DNA from: Sediminicola luteus
GTDB lineage: Bacteria > Bacteroidota > Bacteroidia > Flavobacteriales > Flavobacteriaceae
Assembly (NCBI RefSeq): GCF_002514735.1
Contig: NZ_NBWU01000004.1
Span: 434,001 to 498,000 of the forward strand
Direction of reading: 5' to 3'
Length of the DNA: 64,000 nt
Part shown: one piece after another, positions 1 to 9,522 of the stretch
Numbering within the stretch: the stretch's first letter is position 1
How the letters are laid out: each line of letters starts with the position of its first letter
Notes under the pieces: model-generated
What the model saw: only the letters and a program-made list of their open reading frames with translations
Databases searched by the model: none
What the model was told of the DNA's origin: nothing
Made by a program: the position numbers and the translations under genes

Positions 1-337
1 TACCTTCCCCTATTTGAGCGGTCTTGGACACGGCTTCATTCGCCGGTGTAAACGGATTAAAGTGTTGGGTAAGGGTATTGAAATCGCGAAAAGGATCATC
101 GGAAACCAATAAGGCCTTCCCCTCAGGGCAAGCGACCTCTTTATTTATCAAAACCACGGTAGCCTTGGATTCCAAAGCTTTATCGTAGTATTTGGGGTGA
201 TCTACGAATACGATATCTCCCGGTTCCACCACGTGGATTTCGTTCATACCCAAAACTGGAAAATCTTCGGGCCCCACATAGGTACTCCCAATCAACTGGG
301 CGATTTGCCCCAAGGTTTGGGGGTTAGCAAATTTCAT
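1..337 (-). CDS. LpxD-like UDP-3-O-acylglucosamine N-acyltransferase, second copy (partial at window start)
   Basis: Only the first 112 codons are visible. The protein starts MKFANPQTLGQIAQLIGSTY and runs through an LpxD-type N-terminal domain (substrate-binding, uridine-recognising in the family) before the first hexapeptide-type turn (AQIGEG) at the window edge. The ATG lies 8 bp after the efp stop, so it is co-transcribed as the last visible gene of the lipid A operon. It is clearly different in sequence from the complete lpxD at 3100-4131, so it is a paralog. It may N-acylate a UDP-sugar with another acyl chain or sugar specificity, but the catalytic part is outside the window. Confidence 0.8.
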   Translation of the reverse strand, partial: MKFANPQTLGQIAQLIGSTYVGPEDFPVLGMNEIHVVEPGDIVFVDHPKYYDKALESKATVVLINKEVACPEGKALLVSDDPFRDFNTLTQHFNPFTPANEAVSKTAQIGEG

Positions 338-345
338 AGCAAAGC

Positions 346-912
346 TTATTCCTTGATACGCTCCATATAGGTACCCTTCTCGGTCTCTAACTTGATCTTA
401 TCGCCTTCATTGATAAACAAAGGTACGTTTACGCGGGCGCCCGTCTCAACCGTAGCAGGCTTTGTGGCATTGGTAGCGGTATTCCCTTTTACACCCGGTT
501 CGGTATGGGTAACCTCTAAAATGACATGGGCCGGCATTTCGACAGAAAGTGGCATTTGATCTTCGGTATTGAACAAAATACTTACCGTTTCACCTTCTTT
601 AAGCAAACCCGGATTATCCAAGGTACTCTCTTGCAAGGTAATCTGGTTGTAATCTTGGGTATCCATAAAGTGATAGGTCTCCCCTTCTGGATACAAATAT
701 TGGTATGAACGGGTCTCTACACGAACATCGTCTATTTTATGGCCGGCGGAAAAGGTATTGTCGATAACCTTGCCCGAAGTAACACTTTTTAGTTTGGTAC
801 GGACAAAAGCCGGACCTTTACCCGGTTTTACGTGAAGGAATTCAATGATTTTATAGATATCGTGGTTGTACTTGATGCACAATCCTTTTCTGATGTCGGA
901 CGTATTTGCCAT
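346..912 (-). CDS. efp: Elongation factor P
   Basis: The 188-residue product has the usual EF-P length and three beta-barrel domains (KOW-like N domain, then two OB folds). EF-P binds between the P and E sites of stalled ribosomes and restores peptide-bond formation at polyproline stretches. The loop that is post-translationally modified in many species reads VKPGKGPAFVR, with Lys32 at its tip. The C-terminal tail ends in a short extension (EKGTYMERIKE). It sits between lpxA (10 bp upstream) and the second lpxD-like gene, within the lipid A operon. ATG start. Confidence 0.97.
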   Translation of the reverse strand: MANTSDIRKGLCIKYNHDIYKIIEFLHVKPGKGPAFVRTKLKSVTSGKVIDNTFSAGHKIDDVRVETRSYQYLYPEGETYHFMDTQDYNQITLQESTLDNPGLLKEGETVSILFNTEDQMPLSVEMPAHVILEVTHTEPGVKGNTATNATKPATVETGARVNVPLFINEGDKIKLETEKGTYMERIKE

Positions 913-922
913 AAATGTGTAT

Positions 923-1708
923 TTAATTGGTACTAAAATAACCTTTCATGATCCCACGCTGGGAATCTCTGATGAACTGAAGGATCTCGTCCCTTTCCGG
1001 GGTAGCCTCCATTTCGGCTTCAATGATTCGGGAAGCCTGGGTATTGTTATAACTTTTTTGATATAGGATGCGGTAAATATTCTGTATTTCCCTGATTTTA
1101 TCGGTACTATATCCCCTACGCCTCAAACCTATGGAGTTAATACCCACATAAGATAAAGGTTCACGGGCCGCTTTAACATAGGGCGGTACATCTTTACGCA
1201 CTAAAGAACCTCCGGTAACAAAGGCATGATCCCCTACGGAAACGAATTGATGTACGGCCACAAAACCTGCCAAAACCACATTATCACCAATATTAATATG
1301 TCCGGCCAAGGTGGTATTGTTCGAAAAAATACAATTGTCTCCCACGATACAATCATGTGCAACGTGACAATAGGCCATAATCAGGCAATTCTTCCCGATT
1401 TGGGTCTTCATTCGGTCAGAGGTACCTTTATTAATGGTGGCACACTCTCGAATAGTGGTATTATCGCCAATGATTACCGTGGTATCTTCCCCATTGTACT
1501 TTAAATCTTGGGGTGTAGCTGAAATTACAGAACCCGGAAAAATGTTACAGTTCTTTCCGATACGGGCCCCTTCCATAATGGTTACATTGGAACCGATCCA
1601 TGTACCTTCACCAATCTCTACATTATTATGTATGGTGGTAAAGGGCTCTACCACTACGTTCTTTGCTATTTTGGCACCGGGGTGCACATAAGCCAGGGGT
1701 TGATTCAT
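923..1708 (-). CDS. lpxA: UDP-N-acetylglucosamine acyltransferase LpxA
   Basis: First committed acyl transfer of lipid A synthesis: LpxA moves a 3-hydroxyacyl chain from ACP to the 3-OH of UDP-GlcNAc in the cytoplasm. The 261 residues form a left-handed parallel beta-helix (hexapeptide repeats such as IGEGTWIGSNVTI) for about residues 1-190, followed by an alpha-helical C-terminal domain. The catalytic histidine lies in AYCHVAHDC at about residue 118. The gene starts 1 bp after the lpxC/fabZ stop, so the two are translationally close. Length and motifs match LpxA and not LpxD, which has a different N-terminal domain. Confidence 0.97.
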   Translation of the reverse strand: MNQPLAYVHPGAKIAKNVVVEPFTTIHNNVEIGEGTWIGSNVTIMEGARIGKNCNIFPGSVISATPQDLKYNGEDTTVIIGDNTTIRECATINKGTSDRMKTQIGKNCLIMAYCHVAHDCIVGDNCIFSNNTTLAGHINIGDNVVLAGFVAVHQFVSVGDHAFVTGGSLVRKDVPPYVKAAREPLSYVGINSIGLRRRGYSTDKIREIQNIYRILYQKSYNNTQASRIIEAEMEATPERDEILQFIRDSQRGIMKGYFSTN

Positions 1709-1709
1709 A

Positions 1710-3113
1710 CTATTGTTTCTTTACGATTTGAGCCATCATCTCGGCCTCACAGACCAGTTTGCCGTTGGCGTAGGCGTAGGCCTGCATATGACAAATACCC
1801 CTACGAATCGGGGAAATAAGGCTACAATGGAATATAAGCGTATCGCCGGGAAGCACCTTTCTTTTAAACTTGACATTATCTATTTTCATGAACAAGGTCA
1901 GGTAGTTCTCGGGATCCGGTACGGTACTCAGTACCAATATACCCCCGGTTTGGGCCATGGCCTCTATCTGTAATACCCCAGGCATTACCGGGGCATCGGG
2001 AAAATGCCCTACAAAGAAAGGTTCGTTCATGGTAACGTTCTTCATACCAACAACATGGGAATCGGAAAGTTCCAAGATACGATCGATCAATAAGAATGGA
2101 GGTCGGTGTGGCAACATGGCCATAATCTGATGGATGTCCATCAATGGTGGTTGATCCAGATCGAACTGAGGTACCTTATTGCGTTTTTCAGCCTTAATAA
2201 TCTTGGCTAACTTTTTGGCACATTGCGTATTCACGAAATGACCTGGTTTGGTAGCGATAACCTTCCCTCGGATACGGGTACCGGCCAAAGCCAAATCACC
2301 AATAATATCCAATAACTTATGACGGGCCGCTTCATTAGGGTGATGCAGGGTCAAATTATCTAGGATCCCATTGGGTTTAACCGCTAACTTATCCTTATTA
2401 AAGGCTTTACGCAGCTTATCCATGGTTTCGTCAGAGATTTCCTTGTCTACATAAACAATGGCATTGTTCAGGTCGCCCCCTTTGATCAGACCATTTTCCA
2501 ACAGCATTTCCAATTCGTGCAAGAAGCTAAAGGTACGCGCACAGGCAATCTCTTTCTTAAAATCGGAAATATGTTCGAGCGTGGCATTTTGGGTCCCCAA
2601 AACCTTTGTGCCAAAATCGACCATAGCGGTTACTTGGTACTCATCGGCGGGTATAATGGTAATCTCTGATCCCGAAGCCTCATCCCTATAGGTAATTACC
2701 TCTTTTACGATAAACTCTTCGCGGTCGGCATCTTGCTCTATGGTACCGGCTTCTTCCAAGGCTTCTATAAAGAATTTGGAAGACCCATCCATAATCGGAG
2801 GTTCGGCCGCATCGAGTTCGATCAAAACATTATCGATATCCATACCTACCAAGGCTGCCAACACATGTTCAGAGGTGCTAATCTGTACCCCGTTCTTCTC
2901 TAGATTGGTACTACGTTGGGTATTCACCACATAATTGGCATCGGCCTCAATGACCGGGGTACCTTCCAAATCTACCCTTTTAAAGGCATAACCGTGGTTT
3001 TCTGGAGCAGGTACGAATTTTAGGGTAACGTTCTTACCGGTATGTAAGCCAACACCTGTCAAAGATATTTCCTTGGCTATGGTGCGTTGTTTTTTTACGT
3101 CAGGATTGCCCAC
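1710..3113 (-). CDS. Bifunctional UDP-3-O-acyl-GlcNAc deacetylase / 3-hydroxyacyl-ACP dehydratase (LpxC-FabZ fusion)
   Basis: A 467-residue natural fusion typical of Bacteroidota. Residues 1 to about 305 are LpxC, the zinc-dependent deacetylase that commits UDP-3-O-acyl-GlcNAc to lipid A; zinc ligands are visible in [12 protein letters not shown] (His83) and in the later [14 protein letters not shown] segment. Residues from about 320 are FabZ, with [13 protein letters not shown] and [10 protein letters not shown], which dehydrates 3-hydroxyacyl-ACP for fatty acid synthesis. The fusion links the two pathways that compete for 3-hydroxyacyl-ACP. The start is GTG, overlapping the end of lpxD by 14 bp; no ATG lies nearby in frame. 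Confidence 0.97.
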   Translation of the reverse strand: MGNPDVKKQRTIAKEISLTGVGLHTGKNVTLKFVPAPENHGYAFKRVDLEGTPVIEADANYVVNTQRSTNLEKNGVQISTSEHVLAALVGMDIDNVLIELDAAEPPIMDGSSKFFIEALEEAGTIEQDADREEFIVKEVITYRDEASGSEITIIPADEYQVTAMVDFGTKVLGTQNATLEHISDFKKEIACARTFSFLHELEMLLENGLIKGGDLNNAIVYVDKEISDETMDKLRKAFNKDKLAVKPNGILDNLTLHHPNEAARHKLLDIIGDLALAGTRIRGKVIATKPGHFVNTQCAKKLAKIIKAEKRNKVPQFDLDQPPLMDIHQIMAMLPHRPPFLLIDRILELSDSHVVGMKNVTMNEPFFVGHFPDAPVMPGVLQIEAMAQTGGILVLSTVPDPENYLTLFMKIDNVKFKRKVLPGDTLIFHCSLISPIRRGICHMQAYAYANGKLVCEAEMMAQIVKKQ

Positions 3114-4131
3114 TTTTTCTTTCTTTTTCTAATTGGTTTAATCTAGCTACCGTTTTCGGCAGATTTTTAAAATGTACGTATGATTTGTTGTAATCGCCAT
3201 AATTCAAGGCTGGGGAACCTTGCAGCACTTCATCGTCTTTTACATTTCGGCCAATACCCGATTGGGCCTGGATCTTTACCCGATCACCAATGGTAATATG
3301 GCCCACAATACCCACTTGCCCCCCAATCATACAGCGACTACCGATCTTTGTAGAGCCTGCGATTCCGGTTTGTGCCGCGATAACGGTATGCTCGCCAATT
3401 TCCACATTATGCGCAATTTGGATCTGATTGTCCAGTTTCACCCCTTTTCGCAAAATTGTAGACCCTAAAGTGGCCCGGTCTATGGTGGTACCGGCTCCTA
3501 CATCTACATGGTCTTCCAAAATAACATTACCGGTTTGGGGTACCCGGGTAAATTCACCCTGTTCATTAGGCGCATAACCAAAGCCGTCTGCCCCGATAAT
3601 GGCCCCGGAATGGATTACACACTCCTTACCGATTACAGTTTCGGAATAGATTTTGGCCCCGGCGAAAACACAAACATTATCCCCAAGGCTTACATTATCA
3701 CCAATGTAAACGTTCGGATAAATTTTTACGTTATCCCCAATTTTCACATTGTTGCCCAAATAAGCAAAAGCCCCAATATAAACGGCTTCCCCATATGAGG
3801 CTGATTCCGATATAAAAGAAGGCTGTTCTACCCCTACTTTATTGTTCTTTACTTGATTGTAATATTCCAAAAGCTTGGAAAACGACTTATAGGCATCGTC
3901 TACCTTGATCAAAGTCGTATCGATCTCTTGCTCTGGCTCAAAGTCTTTATTGACAATGGCAATGGAAGCCTTTGTGGTATATATATAGGATGTATATTTT
4001 GGATTGGCCAAAAAGGTAAGGGAGCCTTGTTCGCCCTCTTCTATTTTAGCTAATTTATCTACGGCAATCTCAGGGTTTCCAAAAACCTCCCCCTCCAGGA
4101 TCGCCGCAATCTGACCCGCTGTAAATTTCAT
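3100..4131 (-). CDS. lpxD: UDP-3-O-(3-hydroxyacyl)glucosamine N-acyltransferase LpxD
   Basis: Third enzyme of lipid A synthesis; it adds the N-linked 3-hydroxyacyl chain. The 343 residues show an N-terminal LpxD domain (about 1-100, starting [20 protein letters not shown]), a long hexapeptide left-handed beta-helix (about 105-310) containing the catalytic [10 protein letters not shown] region, and a short basic C-terminal helix. The reading frame is open up to a GTG at 4137, but a TACTTTTG promoter box covers 4137-4144 on this strand, so I chose the ATG at 4131. That leaves almost no 5' leader. The 3' end overlaps lpxC/fabZ by 14 bp. Confidence 0.95.
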   Translation of the reverse strand: MKFTAGQIAAILEGEVFGNPEIAVDKLAKIEEGEQGSLTFLANPKYTSYIYTTKASIAIVNKDFEPEQEIDTTLIKVDDAYKSFSKLLEYYNQVKNNKVGVEQPSFISESASYGEAVYIGAFAYLGNNVKIGDNVKIYPNVYIGDNVSLGDNVCVFAGAKIYSETVIGKECVIHSGAIIGADGFGYAPNEQGEFTRVPQTGNVILEDHVDVGAGTTIDRATLGSTILRKGVKLDNQIQIAHNVEIGEHTVIAAQTGIAGSTKIGSRCMIGGQVGIVGHITIGDRVKIQAQSGIGRNVKDDEVLQGSPALNYGDYNKSYVHFKNLPKTVARLNQLEKERKSGQS

Positions 4132-4136
4132 GGACA

Positions 4137-4144
4137 CAAAAGTA
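4137..4144 (-). promoter_or_regulatory. -7 promoter box TACTTTTG upstream of lpxD
   Basis: The box matches the Bacteroidota consensus TAnnTTTG and lies 5 nt before the lpxD ATG. A transcript from it would start at or next to the start codon (see findings). It lies between the HD-domain gene and lpxD, giving the lipid A genes a possible promoter of their own. Confidence 0.5.
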
Positions 4145-4154
4145 ACAAAAATAG

Positions 4155-5384
4155 TTAAAAGCCTTCCTTAGGATAGCACAGATAATGCTTGGATATGGGT
4201 TTTGACAAGGGCTTTAAGTTAAAGCCATCGGAAGCTTCGACCACATCTGACAAACGCCCATCCTTCCGTAAAATATGAATGCGTTGTTTGGCTGCATCAT
4301 AAGCCTTTTGGGCAATGCTACCCCCAAAAACAAAATAAGGCACTTCGTTGGCCTTCAAGCCCATACCGCGTTGTACCCTTTCTTGCATTTGCTCGGCATA
4401 ACCAGGCTCGAAAGGTTGATTACGCAATTCGATATGCAAAAGTTGGCGATCTAGCAACATACCGCACAACTTGGCCAATACCCGATCCGATTCGTTCCGC
4501 CACAATTTTAAGGCTGAAAGAATATCCACGTCATCCAATTGGGCAAAAGTATCCAAAACAGAAGCATTGAAAGTGTTTTCGGTAACCTCATTACGTAAAA
4601 AATAGGTCAAGGGAGCACTACATGTTAAAGCCTGTCCCTGTTGCATCAACTCCCTGGCCCGTTGAAACACACGAATCAGTAATTGTTCCCCTACCAGACC
4701 GGTCTTATGTAAATAAACCTGCCAATACATGAAACGGCGAGCCATCAAGAATTTTTCTACTGAATAGATCCCTTTTTCCTCCAAAACCAAGGTGCCATCG
4801 GCCACATTGAGCATACTGATCAAACGTTGCGAACTCACATTTCCCTCGGTTACCCCAGTATAAAAACTGTCGCGCCGCAAATAATCCAGCCGATCCATAT
4901 CCAACTGGCTAGAAATAAGCTGATTCAGGTATTGTTTCGGGTAATCGCCTTGGAACATGGCTATGGCCACATCCAATTTCCCCTTATATTTTTCGTTCAG
5001 GGCCTGCATAAACTTTAGAGAAATGGCTTCGTGCTGTACCCCTTGCACAATACTATGCTCCATGGCATGGGAAAAAGGTCCGTGCCCAATATCGTGCAAT
5101 AAAATCGCTGCTATGAGACCAGATTCTTCCTCTTGGGTTATTTCCACCCCTTTGTCCTGCAACACCTGTATAGCCTGCCGCATAAGATGCATACAACCCA
5201 AGGCATGGTGAAAACGGGTATGGTGCGCCCCGGGATATACTAAATAAGAAAGTCCCATTTGAGTAATTCGTCTTAGCCTTTGGAAATAAGGTTCGGAAAT
5301 AAGATCGAATACAAAGGAGTTGGGGATTCCAATAAATCCGTAAATTGGATCATTGAAAATTTTGAGTTTATTGGATTTTGCCAA
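4155..5384 (-). CDS. HD-domain phosphohydrolase
   Basis: The protein begins [19 protein letters not shown] and carries a complete HD signature: an upstream His ([13 protein letters not shown]), the HD pair ([16 protein letters not shown]) and a distal Asp ([13 protein letters not shown]). This matches the dNTPase-like HD phosphohydrolase family found next to lpxD in Flavobacteriaceae; the substrate is unknown. The frame stays open to a GTG at 5405, but a TATATTTG promoter box at 5405-5412 overlaps that codon, so the start is more likely the TTG at 5384 (409 residues). It is divergent from porX, with about 36 bp between the starts. Confidence 0.88.
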   Translation of the reverse strand: MAKSNKLKIFNDPIYGFIGIPNSFVFDLISEPYFQRLRRITQMGLSYLVYPGAHHTRFHHALGCMHLMRQAIQVLQDKGVEITQEEESGLIAAILLHDIGHGPFSHAMEHSIVQGVQHEAISLKFMQALNEKYKGKLDVAIAMFQGDYPKQYLNQLISSQLDMDRLDYLRRDSFYTGVTEGNVSSQRLISMLNVADGTLVLEEKGIYSVEKFLMARRFMYWQVYLHKTGLVGEQLLIRVFQRARELMQQGQALTCSAPLTYFLRNEVTENTFNASVLDTFAQLDDVDILSALKLWRNESDRVLAKLCGMLLDRQLLHIELRNQPFEPGYAEQMQERVQRGMGLKANEVPYFVFGGSIAQKAYDAAKQRIHILRKDGRLSDVVEASDGFNLKPLSKPISKHYLCYPKEGF

Positions 5385-5404
5385 GATAATGCGCTTTGCT
5401 CGCA

Positions 5405-5412
5405 CAAATATA
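5405..5412 (-). promoter_or_regulatory. -7 promoter box TATATTTG for the HD-domain gene
   Basis: A perfect TAnnTTTG match on the minus strand, about 20 nt before the TTG at 5384. Because it overlaps the upstream in-frame GTG, it decides the start of the HD gene. It also lies within 16 bp of the porX ATG on the other strand, so the two genes share a very short control region. Confidence 0.6.
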
Positions 5413-5420
5413 CATACTAA

Positions 5421-6965
5421 ATGAGGAAGATTACCATTCTATGGGCGGACGACGAGATCGATATATTAAAACCCCATATTATTTTCTTGGAAAGTAAAGG
5501 ATACGAGGTAATCGCCTGTCAAAGTGGACAAGAGGCCTTGGATGTGCTTACGGAAACCAGTGTTGATATCGTATTTTTAGATGAGAACATGCCTGGGATT
5601 TCCGGCCTGGAAACCTTAAACGAGATTAAAGTCTCGCATGCCAGTTTGCCTGTGGTCATGATTACCAAGAGTGAGGAAGAGTTTATTATGGAAGAGGCCA
5701 TTGGTTCAAAAATCGCCGATTATCTAATTAAACCGGTAAATCCTAAGCAAATTCTTTTGTCCTTAAAAAAGAACCTAGATCATTCGCGCTTAGTCTCTGA
5801 AAAGACCACGGCCAATTACCAACAAGAATTTAGAAAAATAGCCCTAGACCTCTCTATGGTGAACAGTTGGGAAGAATGGGCCGAGCTGTATAAAAAACTT
5901 ATTTATTGGGAAATGGAACTCGAAAAAATCGAGGATTCCGGTATGTTCGAAATTTTAGAATCCCAAAAAACGGAGGCCAACAACCAGTTCGGCAAGTTCA
6001 TAGATCGTAATTATGCCGATTGGTTCGGTAATGGGGAAGCCCCTACCATGTCGCATACCCTCTTCAAAAACTGGGTAATGCCCGAACTGGACAAAGGGTC
6101 TACAGTGTTGGTGGTCATAGATAATTTAAGGTATGATCAATGGTTGGCTTTTGAAGAAGTATTGACCCCGTTTTACAAAAAGGCCTCTGAAAAACCCTAT
6201 TACAGTATATTACCCACGGCTACCCAATACGCTCGAAATGCCATTTTTTCTGGACTTATGCCCTTGGAAATGGAACGAAGGCACAAAGACTGGTGGAAAA
6301 ACGATACCGATGAAGGCGGGAAAAACCTTTTTGAGGCTGAATTCCTGGGCGCCCAGATACAACGTTTGGGTTTAGACGTAAAATGGGATTACCATAAGAT
6401 CAGTAATTTAAAGCAAGGGAAAAACCTAGTACAGCAGTTTAAAGGTCAAAAAGAGAACGACCTTACGGTAATCGTTTATAATTTTGTGGATATGCTTTCA
6501 CATGCCAAGACCGAAATGGAAGTTATAAAGGAATTGGCGGCAAACGATAAAGCATACCGTTCATTGACTTTAAGTTGGTTTAAAAACTCCCCTTTGCTGG
6601 AAATTATACAGCAAGCCCAAGAAATGGGCAAGCGCTTGATCATAACCACCGACCACGGTACCATTAACGTAAAACAGCCTTCGAAGGTTATCGGGGATAA
6701 AGAGACCAGTCTAAACCTACGTTATAAAACCGGTCGTAGCCTTACATTTGAAGACAAAGATGTACTAGAGGCCCAAAAACCGGCGAGCATACACCTGCCC
6801 TCCATTAACGTAAGCAGCTCATATATTTTTGCAAAGAACGATTTGTTCTTTGCTTATCCCAACAACTATAACCATTATGTGGGTTACTACCGTAATACTT
6901 ATCAGCATGGTGGGGTGTCTTTAGAGGAAATGATCATACCCTTTGTAGTTTTGGATCCCAAGTAG
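5421..6965 (+). CDS. porX: T9SS response regulator PorX (receiver + PglZ phosphatase-like domain)
   Basis: A 514-residue protein with an N-terminal receiver domain (residues 1-120; acidic ADDE, phospho-acceptor Asp54 in IVFLDENMPG, conserved Thr/Ser in MITKSE and Lys in YLIKPV). A helical linker follows, then a C-terminal PglZ/alkaline-phosphatase-superfamily domain from about residue 200 (VLVVIDNLRYDQW, ITTDHGT, QHGG metal-site motifs). In Bacteroidota, PorX with the sensor PorY controls type IX secretion and gliding genes, and the PglZ domain has been reported as a zinc phosphodiesterase. A T9SS cargo protein is encoded at 50118-52211. A large gene-free stretch follows the gene. Confidence 0.95.
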   Translation: MRKITILWADDEIDILKPHIIFLESKGYEVIACQSGQEALDVLTETSVDIVFLDENMPGISGLETLNEIKVSHASLPVVMITKSEEEFIMEEAIGSKIADYLIKPVNPKQILLSLKKNLDHSRLVSEKTTANYQQEFRKIALDLSMVNSWEEWAELYKKLIYWEMELEKIEDSGMFEILESQKTEANNQFGKFIDRNYADWFGNGEAPTMSHTLFKNWVMPELDKGSTVLVVIDNLRYDQWLAFEEVLTPFYKKASEKPYYSILPTATQYARNAIFSGLMPLEMERRHKDWWKNDTDEGGKNLFEAEFLGAQIQRLGLDVKWDYHKISNLKQGKNLVQQFKGQKENDLTVIVYNFVDMLSHAKTEMEVIKELAANDKAYRSLTLSWFKNSPLLEIIQQAQEMGKRLIITTDHGTINVKQPSKVIGDKETSLNLRYKTGRSLTFEDKDVLEAQKPASIHLPSINVSSSYIFAKNDLFFAYPNNYNHYVGYYRNTYQHGGVSLEEMIIPFVVLDPK

Positions 6966-8081
6966 GTAACATTGGAGTTAAACTGGCTGATTTCATATTA
7001 TCAATAGAAACCCATTCGGAGGTAAGCCAACACCTTTAAAAAGATTCTATCAGAAAAAAAGGTCATAATAATATGGGCCAAGTTTAATGTAACCATATGT
7101 TTTCCTTTCTACAAATAGATGTAGGTTAACACTTTTACCCAGAACAGTGTAACCGTTGGGAATATTTTTCGGATTTATGTATTTGATCTCAAAGGAATTG
7201 GAATTTGCATATGAAAATCAACATGTTTTCATTCGATAACGTTATTTTTGTGTTTTGAATTTCGGTTCCCCCATTTCAACCAAATCATTACGCCTATGGG
7301 TATTGTATTAAATCGACATACTCAATCCAAATCGATTCACTATCACTCATGCCATTTTTTTATTTTTTTCAGGACTGATCGGGTCTTATCCTATCTATCT
7401 TTTAGCAAAACGATATTCAATTAAAATATAAATACGTTATACTAATCGACATGGCAATAATTATGATATAATTAACCACAGATTCGAGAATAAACACCAT
7501 CGTACCAATATAGTTTTTATTGGAAACGGGCACCGAGTTTAGTGTCGTTGCCAAGCGGGCATACTGGAATCATATACAAAACCTAACACTAAAACACTGT
7601 TTTAATCACCTACAATTTAAACAGAAAGTAAAATATTAAAACAGTAACAGGGCCCCTTACGGAGTTTGTGGCAACCAAATCAATTTCCCAATCCGCACTA
7701 AATAAAAGTCTAAGCTGAAATGACCTGAATCAAATAAGTAATCCATCAATACTTTCTTTCTGATAGACTTCGGTTTTATCATACCGGAAGTCATTCATTT
7801 TTTGAATTTATTATTAAAATCTGGTAAAAAAGCAATCATTTCGAAGACGGTAAAAATCAAAGCTTTCGTTTTAGGTAATCACCATACCCTTCTTATTGCA
7901 CCCTTTGTTAGTTTTAACACAAAGTAAATTTTTGAACAAGCCATTAGTTTACATGAACAACACCTGTACAATTGAAAACTGAAAGATTTCATTATCAAAC
8001 ATCTCATTAACAAGCTGTATTTAAGTAATTTACCAAAGTGAAAATATAGTTTAATTTTGCAAGGTTGAATTCGAATTAGTT
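6966..8081. other. 1.1 kb AT-rich stretch without recognisable genes
   Basis: All six frames are broken by frequent stops and I see no convincing start with a conserved protein. The base composition looks clearly more AT-rich than the flanking genes. Two imperfect hairpins are visible: arms 7124-7133/7146-7154 and 7766-7774/7783-7792, the second followed after a few bases by a run of T. The last 30 bp contain the tsaE promoter. It could be a decayed gene remnant or an unrecognised RNA. Confidence 0.5.
8052..8059 (+). promoter_or_regulatory. -7 promoter box TAATTTTG for tsaE
   Basis: A perfect TAnnTTTG match 22 nt upstream of the tsaE ATG. I see no clear TTG at the expected -33 distance. Confidence 0.5.
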
Positions 8082-8495
8082 ATGACATCTTTGAACTTTA
8101 CATTAAAAAACATACACCAGGCTGCCCAATTTGTTTTAAAACATGCACAATCCAATATACTGTGTTTTCACGGACAAATGGGAGCTGGAAAAACTACTTT
8201 GATTAAGGCCATAATTGCCCAATTAACCGGAGATGGCGCACAAGCCAATAGCCCAACCTTTGGATTGGTGAATGAATATACGAATGAAAATGGGGAGACT
8301 TTGGCTTATCATTTTGATCTTTATCGTATTGAAGATGAAGCCGAAGCCTTGGATATGGGAATCGAAGAATATTTATACGGAGATAAAACGGTTTTTTTGG
8401 AATGGCCCGAGAAGATTAGCGGATTATTACCTGATGCTTCACACTATCAAATTGATATTATAGATCAAAATGAGCGAAAAATAGGACTTAAATAA
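8082..8495 (+). CDS. tsaE: tRNA threonylcarbamoyladenosine biosynthesis ATPase TsaE
   Basis: TsaE is the ATPase that works with TsaB and TsaD to make t6A37 on ANN-decoding tRNAs. The 137-residue protein has a P-loop GQMGAGKTT at residues 31-39, the family motif NSPTFGLVNEY and HFDLYRIE (switch/Walker B region), then LEWPEK. Length is normal. In Flavobacteriaceae it commonly lies between porX and ald, as here, but with an unusually long gap on its 5' side. Confidence 0.95.
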   Translation: MTSLNFTLKNIHQAAQFVLKHAQSNILCFHGQMGAGKTTLIKAIIAQLTGDGAQANSPTFGLVNEYTNENGETLAYHFDLYRIEDEAEALDMGIEEYLYGDKTVFLEWPEKISGLLPDASHYQIDIIDQNERKIGLK

Positions 8496-8687
8496 AGTAT
8501 TTTCATTCGCAAATGAAAGGTTTAGTAGCTGAAAATGAAAAGATTACATTTTTTTAACATTTCATGTTCCACGAAAGCTTTGATTTTATCGTTGAAATGC
8601 ACTACTTTAACCATTCCTAAATTTTGCCCCCGTCGCCTAACCCAAGTGCATGGTAAAGAACTGATTTATTAACCAAAATTCTTTACG

Positions 8688-8837
8688 ATGAACACTAAAA
8701 GAGTTTTATTCGGTATTCTTGCCGTGGCCGTATTTGGCTTGACCGCAGTGTCTTGCTCTGATACCGCTGAAGACGACAGTCTTTATACGCAGAGTATTGA
8801 GAAAGGTAGGATTAAGACTCCACCACCAAACGGATGA
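8688..8837 (+). CDS. 49-residue predicted lipoprotein
   Basis: A short ORF starting MNTKRVLFGILAVAVFG with a lipobox-like LTAVSC, so the mature form would begin at the Cys and be only about 26 residues (SDTAEDD..., ending GRIKTPPPNG). It is followed immediately by a strong rho-independent terminator, and about 190 bp of non-coding DNA lies in front, so it looks like its own transcription unit. I do not know its function. The acidic start, basic middle and Pro-rich tail look like a small conserved flavobacterial peptide family rather than random sequence. Confidence 0.7.
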   Translation: MNTKRVLFGILAVAVFGLTAVSCSDTAEDDSLYTQSIEKGRIKTPPPNG

Positions 8838-8851
8838 TAATCCAAAAAATT

Positions 8852-8882
8852 AGGCTTCTATATACTAGAAGCCTTTTTTTTT
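8852..8882 (+). terminator. Rho-independent terminator after the 49-residue lipoprotein gene
   Basis: Arms AGGCTTCTA (8852-8860) and TAGAAGCCT (8866-8874) form a perfect 9-bp stem with a 5-nt loop, followed by a run of nine T. Confidence 0.9.
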
Positions 8883-8910
8883 AGTTATTTATTCAGTTAT
8901 TGACCCAGCT

Positions 8911-9453
8911 ATGGCAGAAAATCCGTTTAAAAAAGACGACTTCAAAAAAGCGATAAAATCCAGAAGTATTTGGATTGGTAGCATCGTGGCCGTCCTTATT
9001 GCCATATCTCCTTATTTGTTTTATACATATCAATACTTTCCAAACACACCTACCTATGACACCTTTCTTTTTTCTATAGAAAGCACCTATTACGAAAGTG
9101 TCAATACCATGATGTGGATGCTGATGGGGAAACTTATCCCATTGATTTTATTAATTCTTTGGTTTTTTACCTGTAAACATTGGTGGTACCATATCATACT
9201 GATTCCGGTGGCTATGTACGCTTTTCAAATATTTTCATTAATTGAAAGTGATATTAAGAATATCGATGAAATCGAAATCTATTGGTTGATTCCCATCATG
9301 ATGTTCATTACCCCATTCGTGTATTTTATTCGGGTTAAACTCTTTGACAAACATGTTTTAGGCATTGATTTAGATGCCATGGATCAAGAGTTGAAAGAAC
9401 TCAAAGCCAAACAAAAAGCTTCAGAAGATAAAAATATGCCCAAAGCGGTATAG
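8911..9453 (+). CDS. Conserved membrane protein of unknown function
   Basis: The 180-residue product has a charged N-terminus (AENPFKKDDFKKAIKSR) and about four hydrophobic helices (roughly residues 21-42, 66-86, 89-108 and 128-146), then a charged, probably cytoplasmic helix rich in Glu and Lys (MDQELKELKAKQKASED). I do not recognise a functional motif. It lies between the small lipoprotein and ald on the same strand; the strong terminator at 8852-8882 separates it from the former, so it probably has its own promoter. Confidence 0.8.
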   Translation: MAENPFKKDDFKKAIKSRSIWIGSIVAVLIAISPYLFYTYQYFPNTPTYDTFLFSIESTYYESVNTMMWMLMGKLIPLILLILWFFTCKHWWYHIILIPVAMYAFQIFSLIESDIKNIDEIEIYWLIPIMMFITPFVYFIRVKLFDKHVLGIDLDAMDQELKELKAKQKASEDKNMPKAV

Positions 9454-9494
9454 TCTTACATTCCTTCGTTTTGGCTTAATTTCCATAAAAATCG

Positions 9495-9502
9495 TAGTTT
9501 TG
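9495..9502 (+). promoter_or_regulatory. ald promoter: TTG ... TAGTTTTG
   Basis: A perfect -7 box TAGTTTTG lies 20 nt before the ald ATG. A TTG at 9471-9473, 21 bp upstream of it, fits the -33 element of Bacteroidota promoters. This is one of the best complete promoters in the window. Confidence 0.65.
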
Positions 9503-9522
9503 AGGTTGCAAGTCGCTACTAC

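Noticed and set aside
5385-5405. GTG start of the HD-domain gene at 5405
   Set aside because: It overlaps the -7 promoter box; the conserved family start aligns with the TTG at 5384.
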